Positions 15,366-23,900 of a stretch of 38,245 nucleotides of DNA are shown piece by piece; positions within the stretch are counted from its first letter, which is position 1, and every line of letters starts with the position of its first letter. This DNA is from a virus. The stretch covers positions 1 to 38,245 of the IMG/VR virus record IMGVR_UViG_3300027980_000020. The stretch is one strand, 5' to 3'. A model generated the notes under the pieces. That model was not told the DNA's origin and searched no databases. It was given only the letters and a program-made list of their open reading frames with translations. The position numbers were made by a program, and so were the translations under genes.

Positions 15366-15901
15366 ACTTCAACCTTGCTGTATGGACTGTGATTATAAAA
15401 TTTTACACCGCACGACTTCATATCATTGATTGCCCTATTCATCGTCGAGAGCATTTGCGGCTCTTTCCTTTCCCTAAAATAATGCCCACTCTTATTTTTA
15501 TTATAAAAATAGATATATCCGTCAGGACTTGGAGAAAAATCTATTCCAATGAGGTGGATTTCAGAACAGCCCATTTGGAATGCAGCAGTTATGGCCGTCA
15601 AACCTATCGTGTTAATGCTCAAACAACCAGTCTTGAACATGTCGACCTTATTTGCTCGCCTGTTCCAGTCAAACCAGATACGTTTACCGGCGTGGCACAT
15701 ACTGTCTTGGATAGTGTAAATGTTGAAATAATATGTAGGATCATCAAACCAATATCTGATTCTGTTCACCCCGTATGTGGGGCCATCCCACCCGTAATAG
15801 AACCCTGGGTCCTTTTCGCGGATGGAATAGCCATTCCCACATACTAGGGCCTTTTCACCCTTGTGCAGGTCTACATAGCTGCCAAAGGTGACATTCTTCA
15901 T
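15362..15901 (-). CDS. DUF115 / sialyltransferase-like protein in the head operon
   Basis: A 179-aa protein with a nucleotide-binding-like start, KALVCGNGYSI, at residues 17-27. A later block (TGCLSINTIGLTAITAAF, then a GCSEIHLIGIDFS strand) matches the DUF115/MptE-like and CST-type sialyltransferase Rossmann pattern. Such proteins transfer sugars or pyrophosphate groups. It is shorter than most bacterial members. It lies between the head protein and the adaptor with a 3-nt gap and a 4-nt overlap, so it is coexpressed with virion genes. It could glycosylate a capsid protein or host surface. The activity is inferred. Confidence 0.65.
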   Translation of the reverse strand: MKNVTFGSYVDLHKGEKALVCGNGYSIREKDPGFYYGWDGPTYGVNRIRYWFDDPTYYFNIYTIQDSMCHAGKRIWFDWNRRANKVDMFKTGCLSINTIGLTAITAAFQMGCSEIHLIGIDFSPSPDGYIYFYNKNKSGHYFRERKEPQMLSTMNRAINDMKSCGVKFYNHSPYSKVEV

Positions 15902-15904
15902 GGT

Positions 15905-16336
15905 TTAGGAATAACGCTCAACGTGGACAGCCTCAGCCTCAACAATTACGACAGCGGTGTCGAGGGCTGCGGACACGACCAAGTCAATGGTATCTGCGGC
16001 GGTGTACAGCTTGCCTGCGGTTGCATAGGCGTCTGTGCCTGCCAAACCAGCCGTTACAGTCCCGGCCGTGGCGTTGAGATTGGTGGACGCATCCCAGGAA
16101 TTGGCGCCGTCTCCGTCTCCAACGGTTGCGGTGGCCGTTGCCCCCTCAGGGGTTACGACAATAACACGTACGTTGGTGACAAGCATGTCCTTTGCAACCT
16201 TAAGGCACTGGACGGTATCACCGGAACCAACATTGAACTCAGAGAAATCAATCTTTGCGCTCAGCTTTGTAACGCGGTGTCCAAGCTCCTGCTGGGCGGA
16301 AGCATAATCGACAAAATGGGTCTGGGTAGAAGCCAT
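15905..16336 (-). CDS. Head decoration or fibre-like protein (143 aa)
   Basis: A 143-aa protein with an Ala/Thr/Val-rich, strand-rich sequence and two low-complexity Thr/Ala/Gly stretches near residues 65-105. It lies immediately downstream of the coat gene with a perfect AAGGAGG ribosome site, which suggests high expression. This is the usual place for a capsid decoration or head-completion protein in N4-gp56-type heads. No specific motif confirms the role. Confidence 0.65.
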   Translation of the reverse strand: MASTQTHFVDYASAQQELGHRVTKLSAKIDFSEFNVGSGDTVQCLKVAKDMLVTNVRVIVVTPEGATATATVGDGDGANSWDASTNLNATAGTVTAGLAGTDAYATAGKLYTAADTIDLVVSAALDTAVVIVEAEAVHVERYS

Positions 16337-16350
16337 ATTACTCTACCTCC

Positions 16351-17400
16351 TTATGCCGCGTCGCTGATCTGGGTACGAGACACATACATGCCTACAGAAC
16401 CGTAATCGAGCGAGTCGAATTTAGGTTTAGCCACGCCACAAATGATTTCCCATGCGTGACCGATTTCATTTCCATAGTCGAAGTCTTCGGTTACGGTCTT
16501 TCCGCGTTTGCCTTCGGCCCACAAGAGGGACTGCTGACCCATCAAAACGCATTTGGTCCACGGGACATCGGAACCAGAACCGGCATCTGTCGCGATCAGA
16601 GATCCCCCAGGCTTTTCCGCGTAACCTTCATGTTCGTGGATGACCACACCGTCCCATACGCCGAGAGCGCCGGAGAATATCGGATTTTCCTTGGAACGTT
16701 CACGGGCCTCGCGCTGTGCCTGTGTCCATGTTGCGTCGGTCTTGAGGTCATAGCCGGAATCAGGATGAATCAGCAGGACGTAATACATCTTGCCGTTGAT
16801 CTTGATTGGGCGAATCGGGGTCTGGGAACGGTTACCGCCTGTCCGCGCCCATGCCTTTGCATAGGAAATCAGGGACGGAGTGAGCTTGGAGTCAGTAGCA
16901 GTCAAGGCACTCTTTGCTGTGGCCGCTGTTCCGGTTGTCGCGTTGCCGCCTGAAGTGCGATAAAAAACACGGGTCGGATCTTCCAAAATGGTCTGGAAAC
17001 ACAAAGAATCAATTTTCTCAGTGCCCCATTCCTTGATGGCATCACGGCTTTCCATGTTCAGATCCCAAGCGGGGCGCTGGCGGTCAAGTTCCCCGGCGTC
17101 ACGGACGGCGTGGCGATACTGTTCAAGGGATACGTTGTAGTTGGAGTGAGCAAGAGCTTCTTCGTTGCCCTCAAGGGTCGTCCCAGATGTAACTCCAGCA
17201 CCTTCAAGGCGCTTGCGGAGGGCAAAGGTAATGTTGTCGCCCTTGCTCTTGGCCAACTTGGTGTTTGTCTGACAGAGAGAATTAGCAGAAGTTCCCATGA
17301 ACTTAGAGAAATAACTCTCTTTGACGGTATCTCGATAGAGTTTCTCTTCCCACGCTTTTTTCGTGGTAGCATCGCTCGTGGTAATAGTAGTCTTAGCCAT
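16351..17400 (-). CDS. Major capsid protein, N4-gp56 (DUF4043) family
   Basis: A 349-aa protein with the hallmark start of the N4-gp56/DUF4043 coat family: TTKKAWEEKLYRDTVKESYF, then SKFMG, a basic GDNITFALRKRLEGAGV segment, and a Gly-rich middle. The fold is expected to be HK97-like, forming the icosahedral shell. The ATG at 17400 lies 8 nt after GGAGG; the earlier in-frame ATG at 17415 overlaps that Shine-Dalgarno sequence and is rejected. It lies between scaffold and head-decoration genes, as in other podoviruses. Confidence 0.9.
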   Translation of the reverse strand: MAKTTITTSDATTKKAWEEKLYRDTVKESYFSKFMGTSANSLCQTNTKLAKSKGDNITFALRKRLEGAGVTSGTTLEGNEEALAHSNYNVSLEQYRHAVRDAGELDRQRPAWDLNMESRDAIKEWGTEKIDSLCFQTILEDPTRVFYRTSGGNATTGTAATAKSALTATDSKLTPSLISYAKAWARTGGNRSQTPIRPIKINGKMYYVLLIHPDSGYDLKTDATWTQAQREARERSKENPIFSGALGVWDGVVIHEHEGYAEKPGGSLIATDAGSGSDVPWTKCVLMGQQSLLWAEGKRGKTVTEDFDYGNEIGHAWEIICGVAKPKFDSLDYGSVGMYVSRTQISDAA

Positions 17401-17432
17401 ATAGACGGCCTCCATGACCGTTTATTGTTGTT

Positions 17433-18308
17433 TTAGTTTCTGGCAGCTGCAAGGATTGCATCAAGGTCGGCGTCTGACAGCTTGCTGATGTCTTGGGTTG
17501 ACATGTTCTTAGGGAATGATCCCTCACCATTGGCCGTTGCGCCGGTCGCGGCGTTGGTCATCGGCTGATGTTGTGCGACCTGTTCTACCCTTTGAAGCTG
17601 TTCTGTCCCCCGAGTCTTGTACCGCTCAATCTGAGCTTGCAATTCAGCGTTTACTTTTTCCTTTCGGTACATTTCGTTGATTGCATGCACCTTGTCTGCC
17701 GGAAACATTGCCGGATTATTTCTAAATGCCTGAATGGCATCAGGGGTATCGCCAAGACCTTTTAGCATTTCGACGATCCCGTCCATATTGTCTTTGAGGT
17801 CTGGAGCTACTGAGTCAATCTGATAGGCGTTTCTCATCACTGCTTGACTGTGCTGATAAGCCTGCTCACGCTGGCCTATTTGTTCAGACTCCATTGCAAG
17901 CTTTGCGCGCTCTGCGGCCACGTCCATCATCTTCTGGGGATCATCAATAAACAGTTGAGTCGGGTCTAGTGATCGATTTGCCTCAATCCGTTTTTGCAAT
18001 TCCTCTTTGGCGGCGCGGATAGCGTTGGCATTTTGCTCCTGATCTGTCCGCACCTTTTGCCAGTGGTCGCGCTCACTTGTAACTTGTTCTGCGCGCTTAT
18101 TGGCCGCTTCAAGTTGGCTCTGCAACTCATCGATGGTCGGCGGTACTACGGCGGTCTCATCAGGTCTTTCCTGTTTGACTTGTTCGCCGGGTTCTGAATT
18201 TGCCGAGTTGTCTTCCGGTTCACTTGATGGGTTAACCATTTCTTCAAGCTGATCGTCTGACAAAGTTTCTATTTCAACTACCTGTCCGTTGGTGGCTTCT
18301 TCTGCCAT
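17433..18308 (-). CDS. Scaffolding protein
   Basis: A 291-aa, highly charged, almost entirely helical protein between portal and coat. The N-terminal 50 residues are acidic (ETLSDDQLEEMV), followed by long Gln/Glu/Ala-rich coiled coils (about 65-190) and a C-terminal segment ending in SDADLDAILAAARN. This composition and position fit the assembly scaffold, which is expelled or degraded before DNA packaging. AAGGAG lies 8 nt before the ATG. No protease is fused or adjacent. Confidence 0.85.
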   Translation of the reverse strand: MAEEATNGQVVEIETLSDDQLEEMVNPSSEPEDNSANSEPGEQVKQERPDETAVVPPTIDELQSQLEAANKRAEQVTSERDHWQKVRTDQEQNANAIRAAKEELQKRIEANRSLDPTQLFIDDPQKMMDVAAERAKLAMESEQIGQREQAYQHSQAVMRNAYQIDSVAPDLKDNMDGIVEMLKGLGDTPDAIQAFRNNPAMFPADKVHAINEMYRKEKVNAELQAQIERYKTRGTEQLQRVEQVAQHQPMTNAATGATANGEGSFPKNMSTQDISKLSDADLDAILAAARN

Positions 18309-18363
18309 TGTTCCAACTCCTTAATATGTTTGTGCCGCCACTGGATTGTGGTTAATCGGCGTT

Positions 18364-20493
18364 TTATCCAACCGGGGGCTGGCCTTGCGGTTGCATAGCC
18401 TGCCTCATTTTGATTTCATCAGGCTGAGACTTTTCAATCTCCGTACGCTGCTTCTCCTGTTCTGCTTGGGCGGCTGCCTGTTTTTGTTGTTCTATCGACT
18501 GCATTGCTTTTGCCTTTTGATCTTCACTCATCGGACTAGACGCAATCAGCATTTCTACTGGGATGGCGCCGCCTGTGACACGGGCCATTTCAAGATTCAT
18601 AGAGAAGTCTGCAAGCTGCTTGTTCGGGCTGTGAGAAGTCTCTCCGACGACCAGGTCGAGCTTGGTGAGTTCGTTGTTGTCAAGGGCCTGTTGGATACGT
18701 GATTCAATTGCTTGCCGCTGCTGAATGTCCTGCGGATTGACAGGCTGACCCCCAACCTCAAGCGGCCTACGCTGTGCGCTGCTCATCAAAATCCGCATAA
18801 TGCGCTCTGGAGTGTAAATTTTCTGGATGAGATGAACCAAGCGGACACCAAGACGTTTTTTACTCTGGGCCATGTTGTCATAAAGATATTCCGAGCCCAA
18901 AAGGGCCATCTTCTGCCCTTGGATCAAAGCCAATCCGCTAGTTGATTTGCTGTTCAAGACTTCCGGGGTGACATTCAGCACCTCTTTAATCTCTGCTCGG
19001 CTTGTCTCCATGGCGTTAATTAGGCCGCTGGGCAAAGGGCTTGTTTCGGCTCTGATTGGGGCCTTAGAAAGGTCATTGAGTTCAGCCATAAATCCACCAG
19101 CTGAAGACTCTTTCTCAAATTTCCTTTTTTCTTGCGGGGAAGAAAAAGTATTCCGGTCGTGGAACCAACCGTTAACCGTCATCTTGTTAACGATGTCGAT
19201 TTGCTGGCTCCTGAGCTTGTTAAGTTCTCTCTGCGGGTCTTTTGCGGCCTCTACCTTGCCATACCACGTATCTTTGCGCTTTTTGGCGTAGACTGGAGTT
19301 ATAGAGAAATCACGCTCGTCCTTGACATAGTCATCAAGCAAAACATTGCCCGCGAACTTGGTGACGCGAACCTTGTGAAATGGTCGACGGATAACACTAA
19401 AGCCAAGACTTTTAGCCCCTACGATGTCTTTAGAATCCCAATCTTTGGCATTAACTGGATCATCAACATCAATTCTTGTCAGAACAGGCACCCGCATATA
19501 CTGCTTCTGTTCTGTCTCAATAACGCGGTATTCCTTGCGCTTTAAATCAACGAAGTCCGGAACAAGGGTATTGCTTGATTCATTGTCTTCGTTGGCGAAT
19601 GCTCTGGCATATTGCCGACCAGGAACGCGGACATTTTCCTTGTCATCATTTTCATAAAGTTCAAAGTCTGCCTGAATGTCATCGGCCTTGTCAGGATATT
19701 CATTTTTAAGTTTTTCCTTTGAATACCACTTTGACTTGCTCATGTGTTCGGCGTCTGAAGCGTCAGCCTTATTATGTTGGCTGAAATAGCAATCATCCCA
19801 TTCATAGCGTTCAATTCTGATGTCGCCCTCTACGTTGTCGTCAAAATTGACATATGAGTGGAACAATCCGCGGCCGGGGACTACTTCGTCCTCGAAAACG
19901 CAAGTCTCAACGTGTGCGAATTCATTTCTTTCGCAGATGTTCCGCACAACCTCTGTGACAATGTCAGCGACCACGTTGTCGCTCTTTTCAACTCCGTAGA
20001 ATTTGAAATCTGTACGGTTTTGCCTAAAATATCCACTGAGTGTATCAACGGCGTTCTCAATATGATTGATAGTTAGGACCACCCGACCCTTACTTGACAG
20101 TGCATCTCTGTGCTTGCGCTCCCACTGATGGCCTTCATAAAAATTGACGCTCTCTTCTGCCTTGCGCCTTGCGTCTCGCTCGTATTTTCTGGCTGACTCA
20201 AACATTCTCCTGAGATCGGCCACCTTGTCTTCATCACTTTTCTTTGGCGGCTTTGTTTGTTTTAATTCAACTTCGCCACCTATTTCGTGCGTATGTTCAT
20301 CCTCTTCTGAAAAAACAACAACCGGCTCAGGAAGTTGGACCTCCATAAGAGATATAGGGTCAATCGTTGTCTTATTCACATCAACAATATGCGTATGGCC
20401 TTCTGCCTCTGCGCATTCTATGCCGCCGTTCGCTATGAAAAGCAGATGATAGTGGCCTTTGCCTTGGCCGTCTGTGGAGGATATGCGAAACAT
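18364..20493 (-). CDS. Portal protein, P22 type
   Basis: A 709-aa protein, close to P22 gp1 (725 aa). After about 75 residues comes the P22-portal body, with an ARKYERDARRKAEESVNFYE helix, a WERKHR motif and a NHIENAVDTLSGYFRQNR segment. The C-terminus is a Gln-rich helical barrel. The 12-subunit ring forms the DNA channel and docks the terminase. The ATG at 20493 follows AGGA; a longer frame to 20637 overlaps a plus-strand gene and lacks support. The first 70 residues hold three HxH pairs (14/16, 33/35, 67/69), which are unusual and may bind metal. Confidence 0.88.
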   Translation of the reverse strand: MFRISSTDGQGKGHYHLLFIANGGIECAEAEGHTHIVDVNKTTIDPISLMEVQLPEPVVVFSEEDEHTHEIGGEVELKQTKPPKKSDEDKVADLRRMFESARKYERDARRKAEESVNFYEGHQWERKHRDALSSKGRVVLTINHIENAVDTLSGYFRQNRTDFKFYGVEKSDNVVADIVTEVVRNICERNEFAHVETCVFEDEVVPGRGLFHSYVNFDDNVEGDIRIERYEWDDCYFSQHNKADASDAEHMSKSKWYSKEKLKNEYPDKADDIQADFELYENDDKENVRVPGRQYARAFANEDNESSNTLVPDFVDLKRKEYRVIETEQKQYMRVPVLTRIDVDDPVNAKDWDSKDIVGAKSLGFSVIRRPFHKVRVTKFAGNVLLDDYVKDERDFSITPVYAKKRKDTWYGKVEAAKDPQRELNKLRSQQIDIVNKMTVNGWFHDRNTFSSPQEKRKFEKESSAGGFMAELNDLSKAPIRAETSPLPSGLINAMETSRAEIKEVLNVTPEVLNSKSTSGLALIQGQKMALLGSEYLYDNMAQSKKRLGVRLVHLIQKIYTPERIMRILMSSAQRRPLEVGGQPVNPQDIQQRQAIESRIQQALDNNELTKLDLVVGETSHSPNKQLADFSMNLEMARVTGGAIPVEMLIASSPMSEDQKAKAMQSIEQQKQAAAQAEQEKQRTEIEKSQPDEIKMRQAMQPQGQPPVG

Positions 20494-20575
20494 AATTTTC
20501 CTATGAAAAAATTGTTGACTTATTGGCTTTGATTCTTTAAGTGAAAGGTATGCGAACCAAAAAAAAGGAGAAAAA

Positions 20576-20959
20576 ATGGAACTTGATGAATTGACAATCG
20601 GGCAGGCAAGGGAATTGGCTAAACTTTTTACTGGCACAAATGATAGAGAAAGTGGATGCGTTGATAATGGTATGATTGATCGATATGTAATTGTCAGGTG
20701 TCACGATGCTGGTGTTCATGCTGGCTTTTTGGACAGCTACAATGGTCGGTCTTGCGTCCTTAGCGAGTCCCGTCGGCTTTGGTACTGGAAGCCAAAAAAC
20801 AAGGCGTCGAACTTGTCAGGGGTAGCAACAGAGGGGCTGCATATTGACAGCAAGGTTGGCGCACCTGTCCTGATACACCTCACCGAAACTTGTGAAATTA
20901 TTCTTTGCACAGGTCGAGCAAAAACAAGCATCATGGAGAAAGAATCGCATGTCCAATAA
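20576..20959 (+). CDS. DUF6948-like protein
   Basis: A 127-aa protein on the strand opposite to all its neighbours. It has the pattern YVIVRCHDAGVHAGFL, a CVLSESRRLWYW segment, and a GAPVLIHLTETCEIILCTGRA strand pair ending in a helical ASI-type region, which I recognise as the DUF6948 family of phage and prophage proteins. The function is unknown. GGAG in an A-rich context gives a clear ribosome site. It overlaps the next gene by 11 bp and lies between terminase and portal, like a moron with its own expression. No strong promoter was found upstream. Confidence 0.75.
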   Translation: MELDELTIGQARELAKLFTGTNDRESGCVDNGMIDRYVIVRCHDAGVHAGFLDSYNGRSCVLSESRRLWYWKPKNKASNLSGVATEGLHIDSKVGAPVLIHLTETCEIILCTGRAKTSIMEKESHVQ

Positions 20960-21137
20960 CTCCGGCTCCGGCTACGGCTCCGGCTACGGCGACGGCTCCG
21001 GCTACGGCTACGGCGACGGCTACGGCGACGGCTCCGGCTACGGCTCCGGCTACGGCTCCGGCTACGGCTACGGCGACGGCGACGGCGACGGCTCCGGCTC
21101 CGGCGACGGCTCCGGCGACGGCGACGGCGACGGCTAG
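20949..21137 (+). CDS. Gly-Tyr/Asp/Ser repeat protein (62 aa)
   Basis: After MSNNS the whole 62-aa product is an alternating Gly-X string, where X is Ser, Tyr or Asp. It is built from 6-bp units (GGCTCC, GGCTAC, GGCGAC). Tyr occurs in the first two-thirds and Asp dominates the end, making it acidic. The protein is expected to be disordered, perhaps adhesive or Ca2+-binding. GGAG lies about 10 nt before the ATG. It overlaps the DUF6948 gene, and its stop and the terminase stop share the palindrome CTAG. The array would vary easily in length by slippage. Function unknown. Confidence 0.7.
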   Translation: MSNNSGSGYGSGYGDGSGYGYGDGYGDGSGYGSGYGSGYGYGDGDGDGSGSGDGSGDGDGDG

Positions 21138-22687
21138 AGCCCCATCCAACTCAAACCGTCAGGAACTTCAACGCGCTGCCTTTGATATTTATCAAGGGCA
21201 GCTTTTTTTCTATCTACTGCTGAAGTCCCACCATAAACGAATGTATGCATAAGAGAATCTGCTCTGTTTGGACTTTTCAAGCCTTTGGCCTTCATCTTCT
21301 TTTTGCTTAACACTTTTTTAGGATTGTCCCAAGAGTCCACCTTCAAAGAAGACAACTCAAGGGCCAATTCTTCATCGCCAGGCGGTATTGCAATTACACC
21401 ACGTTCAAACTCTGTGCGAACACGGAACCAAAGTTCATCACGAAGCCTGTGAAATTCTTGGTTGTTTGCGGCTCCTGTGCCAACATTCAACTCTGTTATG
21501 TCTGAGTAATAATGTTTCCTAAAGAAATTACAAAAAGAATGGCCCATACCATTCGAGTCTATAACAGTTAGGTCAGGTTCATACGTCTCGATGTCATCAT
21601 TTAGCCAGTCAGCTAAAATGGTAGTATCTCTTGTGGTCTTTGCCTTTGTATCAACTACCTTTCCACCAACACGTCGACATATCGAACTGTCATCAACCCC
21701 ACCCCCAACATCAACGCCAAGATATGTCGGATCGACTTCAACATCAACATCCATATCGTCCCAGCGGTCTTGCGCTGTAAGAATCCAAATCCACGGAATG
21801 AGAGCATCTTCCTCTTCAGCTGGGGGCAAGCCTAAAACGTTCATACGATATGCGTTTGACTCGATACCATATTTTGTTTTTATTCTTTCAATGGCAGCGT
21901 TCAAGCCAGGCTTGATAAGGTCAAGGTCACTTTCTTCTGCATTCCACCTGACTGGTTCCCACAATGTCCTGTCTAGTTTACCATAATGGGACTGGTAAAA
22001 ATATCCGTTGGAGCGCATTACGTTCCCAATCATAATGGCGAAGTTGCAAAGGCCAGTAAGGGTTGTCTCTAGCGGCTTGAAAACAGCGTCAGGGACACCG
22101 CTAGCCTCATCAACAACCATCATCATAAAGTCTTCATGATATCCCTGAAGCGTGTCGGCATTGTCTTCCGCGCTTGCCTTGACGTTGGCTGTGCGCTTAG
22201 ACATGAAATTGTTTCCTTTTTTTCCGTCTTCTCCTTTTTTGTAAATTCCACCCTTATCGACTATAAAACTTTCACGAATAATAGGATTTGCGTTCTTGAT
22301 GAGCTTTTTTACTTCGGTTGAGAGGACGTCTTCAAGCTGCTTGCTGCTATTGGCTGTACAAATCCCCTTAAATGGCTCAAAAAGGAACATGACGCAAATT
22401 ATTAGGCCTGCGACAGTAAAATCCTTTCCAAGTCCCTTCCCTGAATGGACTGAAATGCCAACCTTTGAGGCCAACCGCTTCTCGTCCTTTGTGAGGGCTT
22501 TCCCCTGGGCCTGATGGACCTTGGCCCATACCATGGCCTGGGTCGTCTCTAGCAACTCTCGTTGTTGGTTTGACAACACAATGCCAAGCCCCTGCTCAAA
22601 GAAAGCCGGAAAATCGTGGCGCCAGGAATATAGCAGGTTGGCTACCTGCTGATTTTGCGTCAATTCTTGTGTTTTTTTATTCGCCAT
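21134..22687 (-). CDS. terL: Terminase large subunit
   Basis: A 517-aa ATP-driven packaging motor and nuclease. Residue numbers start at ATG 22687: Walker A is SGKGLGKD at 82-89, Walker B is VVDE at 191-194, and the RNase-H-like nuclease acids are Asp326 (GVDVGGG), Asp377 (VIDSNG) and Asp477 (NRADSL). The Walker A motif ends in Asp instead of Ser/Thr, a variation I recall in this terminase group. The frame extends to a GTG at 22741 (18 more residues), and neither start has a strong ribosome site. It probably cuts DNA by a headful mechanism given the P22-like layout. Confidence 0.9.
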   Translation of the reverse strand: MANKKTQELTQNQQVANLLYSWRHDFPAFFEQGLGIVLSNQQRELLETTQAMVWAKVHQAQGKALTKDEKRLASKVGISVHSGKGLGKDFTVAGLIICVMFLFEPFKGICTANSSKQLEDVLSTEVKKLIKNANPIIRESFIVDKGGIYKKGEDGKKGNNFMSKRTANVKASAEDNADTLQGYHEDFMMMVVDEASGVPDAVFKPLETTLTGLCNFAIMIGNVMRSNGYFYQSHYGKLDRTLWEPVRWNAEESDLDLIKPGLNAAIERIKTKYGIESNAYRMNVLGLPPAEEEDALIPWIWILTAQDRWDDMDVDVEVDPTYLGVDVGGGVDDSSICRRVGGKVVDTKAKTTRDTTILADWLNDDIETYEPDLTVIDSNGMGHSFCNFFRKHYYSDITELNVGTGAANNQEFHRLRDELWFRVRTEFERGVIAIPPGDEELALELSSLKVDSWDNPKKVLSKKKMKAKGLKSPNRADSLMHTFVYGGTSAVDRKKAALDKYQRQRVEVPDGLSWMGL

Positions 22688-22767
22688 AGATAAATAACGG
22701 GGCCGGGAAAAGGAGAGTAACCCGTTTAACCAGATAGGCACCCCGTTGAGAGGAAGTTTTTTATAAA

Positions 22768-23115
22768 TTAAAGAGCTTTAGCAATCTCAATAAGCTTTTC
22801 ACGCTTATTCATGTGGTGGAAACTTCCACCCTTTAAGGTGATGTATCCTTTCAATTCCTCGTCGCCCATTTCTTCAATACTTTTGGACCACACATTTTCC
22901 GGCCCACCAGGAGTTTTGACGTCAAGAGTAATTTTTTCTTCTCCGGTCGTATTTCCAGCCTTAACAACTGGTTGTTTAAGACTGTCAACGTCTTCCATCA
23001 ACTGGTTCAAAACAAAAAACAACTTATCATTTGCAACCTGGGCCATCGAGTTGGGGCTGATCCCTGTTTTCTTGCACCACTTCTGATATTCGACACTGTT
23101 CGGGTCAAAATTCAT
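22768..23115 (-). CDS. Small protein upstream of terminase (115 aa)
   Basis: A 115-aa acidic protein. The C-terminal 35 residues (DEELKGYITLKGG, then NKREKLIEIAKAL) resemble a HeH/SAP-like helix-extended-loop-helix module found in phage DNA-associated and head proteins. The N-terminus includes a predicted helix at 25-45. A role as packaging accessory or capsid-linked protein is possible. The distinct HTH protein at 25391 is a better small-terminase candidate. AAGGAGAAAG precedes the ATG. Confidence 0.6.
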   Translation of the reverse strand: MNFDPNSVEYQKWCKKTGISPNSMAQVANDKLFFVLNQLMEDVDSLKQPVVKAGNTTGEEKITLDVKTPGGPENVWSKSIEEMGDEELKGYITLKGGSFHHMNKREKLIEIAKAL

Positions 23116-23125
23116 TGCTTTCTCC

Positions 23126-23338
23126 TTAAAAATATTCGTTTATGTTGTATGTTCCGTCATCGCGCTTGACACATTCAAGTAAGACGGTGTTTTTATAGAT
23201 ATATCGGTCAGTATTTTTTCCGTCTTCGCAATAAAAGTTTTTATCCTTGAGAGGCGAACTCCTAGCGAATCCAGCCGCCCATATTGCATCATGAAGGGCC
23301 GATAGAACCTCTTCCTGTACAAAACTAGGTACATCCAT
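23126..23338 (-). CDS. Small hypothetical protein (70 aa)
   Basis: A 70-aa protein. A helical N-terminus (QEEVLSALHDAIWAAGFARS) is followed by a strand-rich tail (YIYKNTVLLECVKRDDGTY). The ATG overlaps the previous stop (TAATG), so it is coupled to the beta-rich gene upstream. It has no membrane segment and no known domain. Function unknown. Confidence 0.65.
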   Translation of the reverse strand: MDVPSFVQEEVLSALHDAIWAAGFARSSPLKDKNFYCEDGKNTDRYIYKNTVLLECVKRDDGTYNINEYF

Positions 23339-23898
23339 TAACCGACCTCCTCCTCATAAAAATAAACCCAGAGAGAAGCCCCGAGAGCAACGTCGCCACT
23401 CAAGTTGGTAATTCTGAAAATGTAGGTTGTGTCCTGCTTCAAAACAATTTCAAGAGATGTATCTCTGCCGGTTCCGGCATTGCGCCCACCGTTTCCATTC
23501 CCGCCGCCAAAGAAATACGCGTCTACGACTGTCCCGCCGCTTATGCCGGTTGGGTTCGTCTTAACAACCGACTCAGCCGTGTTAGAAGATGGCCTAAGCC
23601 TATTAATTGGAACAAATGGCGTAACCCCAGTAGTAACAGTCGGAGCCTCAATGATCTCAAGAAGCCAAGGGGTCCTGTCTGCAAAAGCTTCGAATCTCTT
23701 CATGTGAACCCAGCAATCTGAACCGGTGATAAGCTCCAGAGCCAAAGAACCGTTATCTGCTATTCCCTCGGCGTAATTCCAAGCCGCATATGCAACGCCA
23801 TCATGGACCTGCATATGGTCGTCATTCATACTGACACCAAGGCCAGTAAGGCGATCCTGCTTCAATTGGGCCGCAGGCTTATCAAACGAATTAACCAT
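23338..23898 (-). CDS. Beta-rich, probable virion-associated protein (186 aa)
   Basis: A 186-aa protein with a GLGVSMNDDHMQVHDGVAY start, a long strand-rich middle, a Gly/Asn-rich loop (FFGGGNGNGGRNAGTG) near residue 130 and a C-terminal YIFRITNLSGDVALG strand set. It looks like a small jelly-roll or decoration fold. It sits upstream of the terminase beside a second beta-rich gene, an unusual place for virion proteins. No enzyme motif is seen. Confidence 0.6.
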   Translation of the reverse strand: MVNSFDKPAAQLKQDRLTGLGVSMNDDHMQVHDGVAYAAWNYAEGIADNGSLALELITGSDCWVHMKRFEAFADRTPWLLEIIEAPTVTTGVTPFVPINRLRPSSNTAESVVKTNPTGISGGTVVDAYFFGGGNGNGGRNAGTGRDTSLEIVLKQDTTYIFRITNLSGDVALGASLWVYFYEEEVG

Positions 23899-23900
23899 AT

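Noticed and set aside
20931-21149. Minus-strand Ala/Val-Gly ORF over the repeat array
   Set aside because: It is the mirror of the Gly-X repeat; any frame through a 6-bp repeat stays open. The plus strand has the ribosome site and overlap with a real gene.
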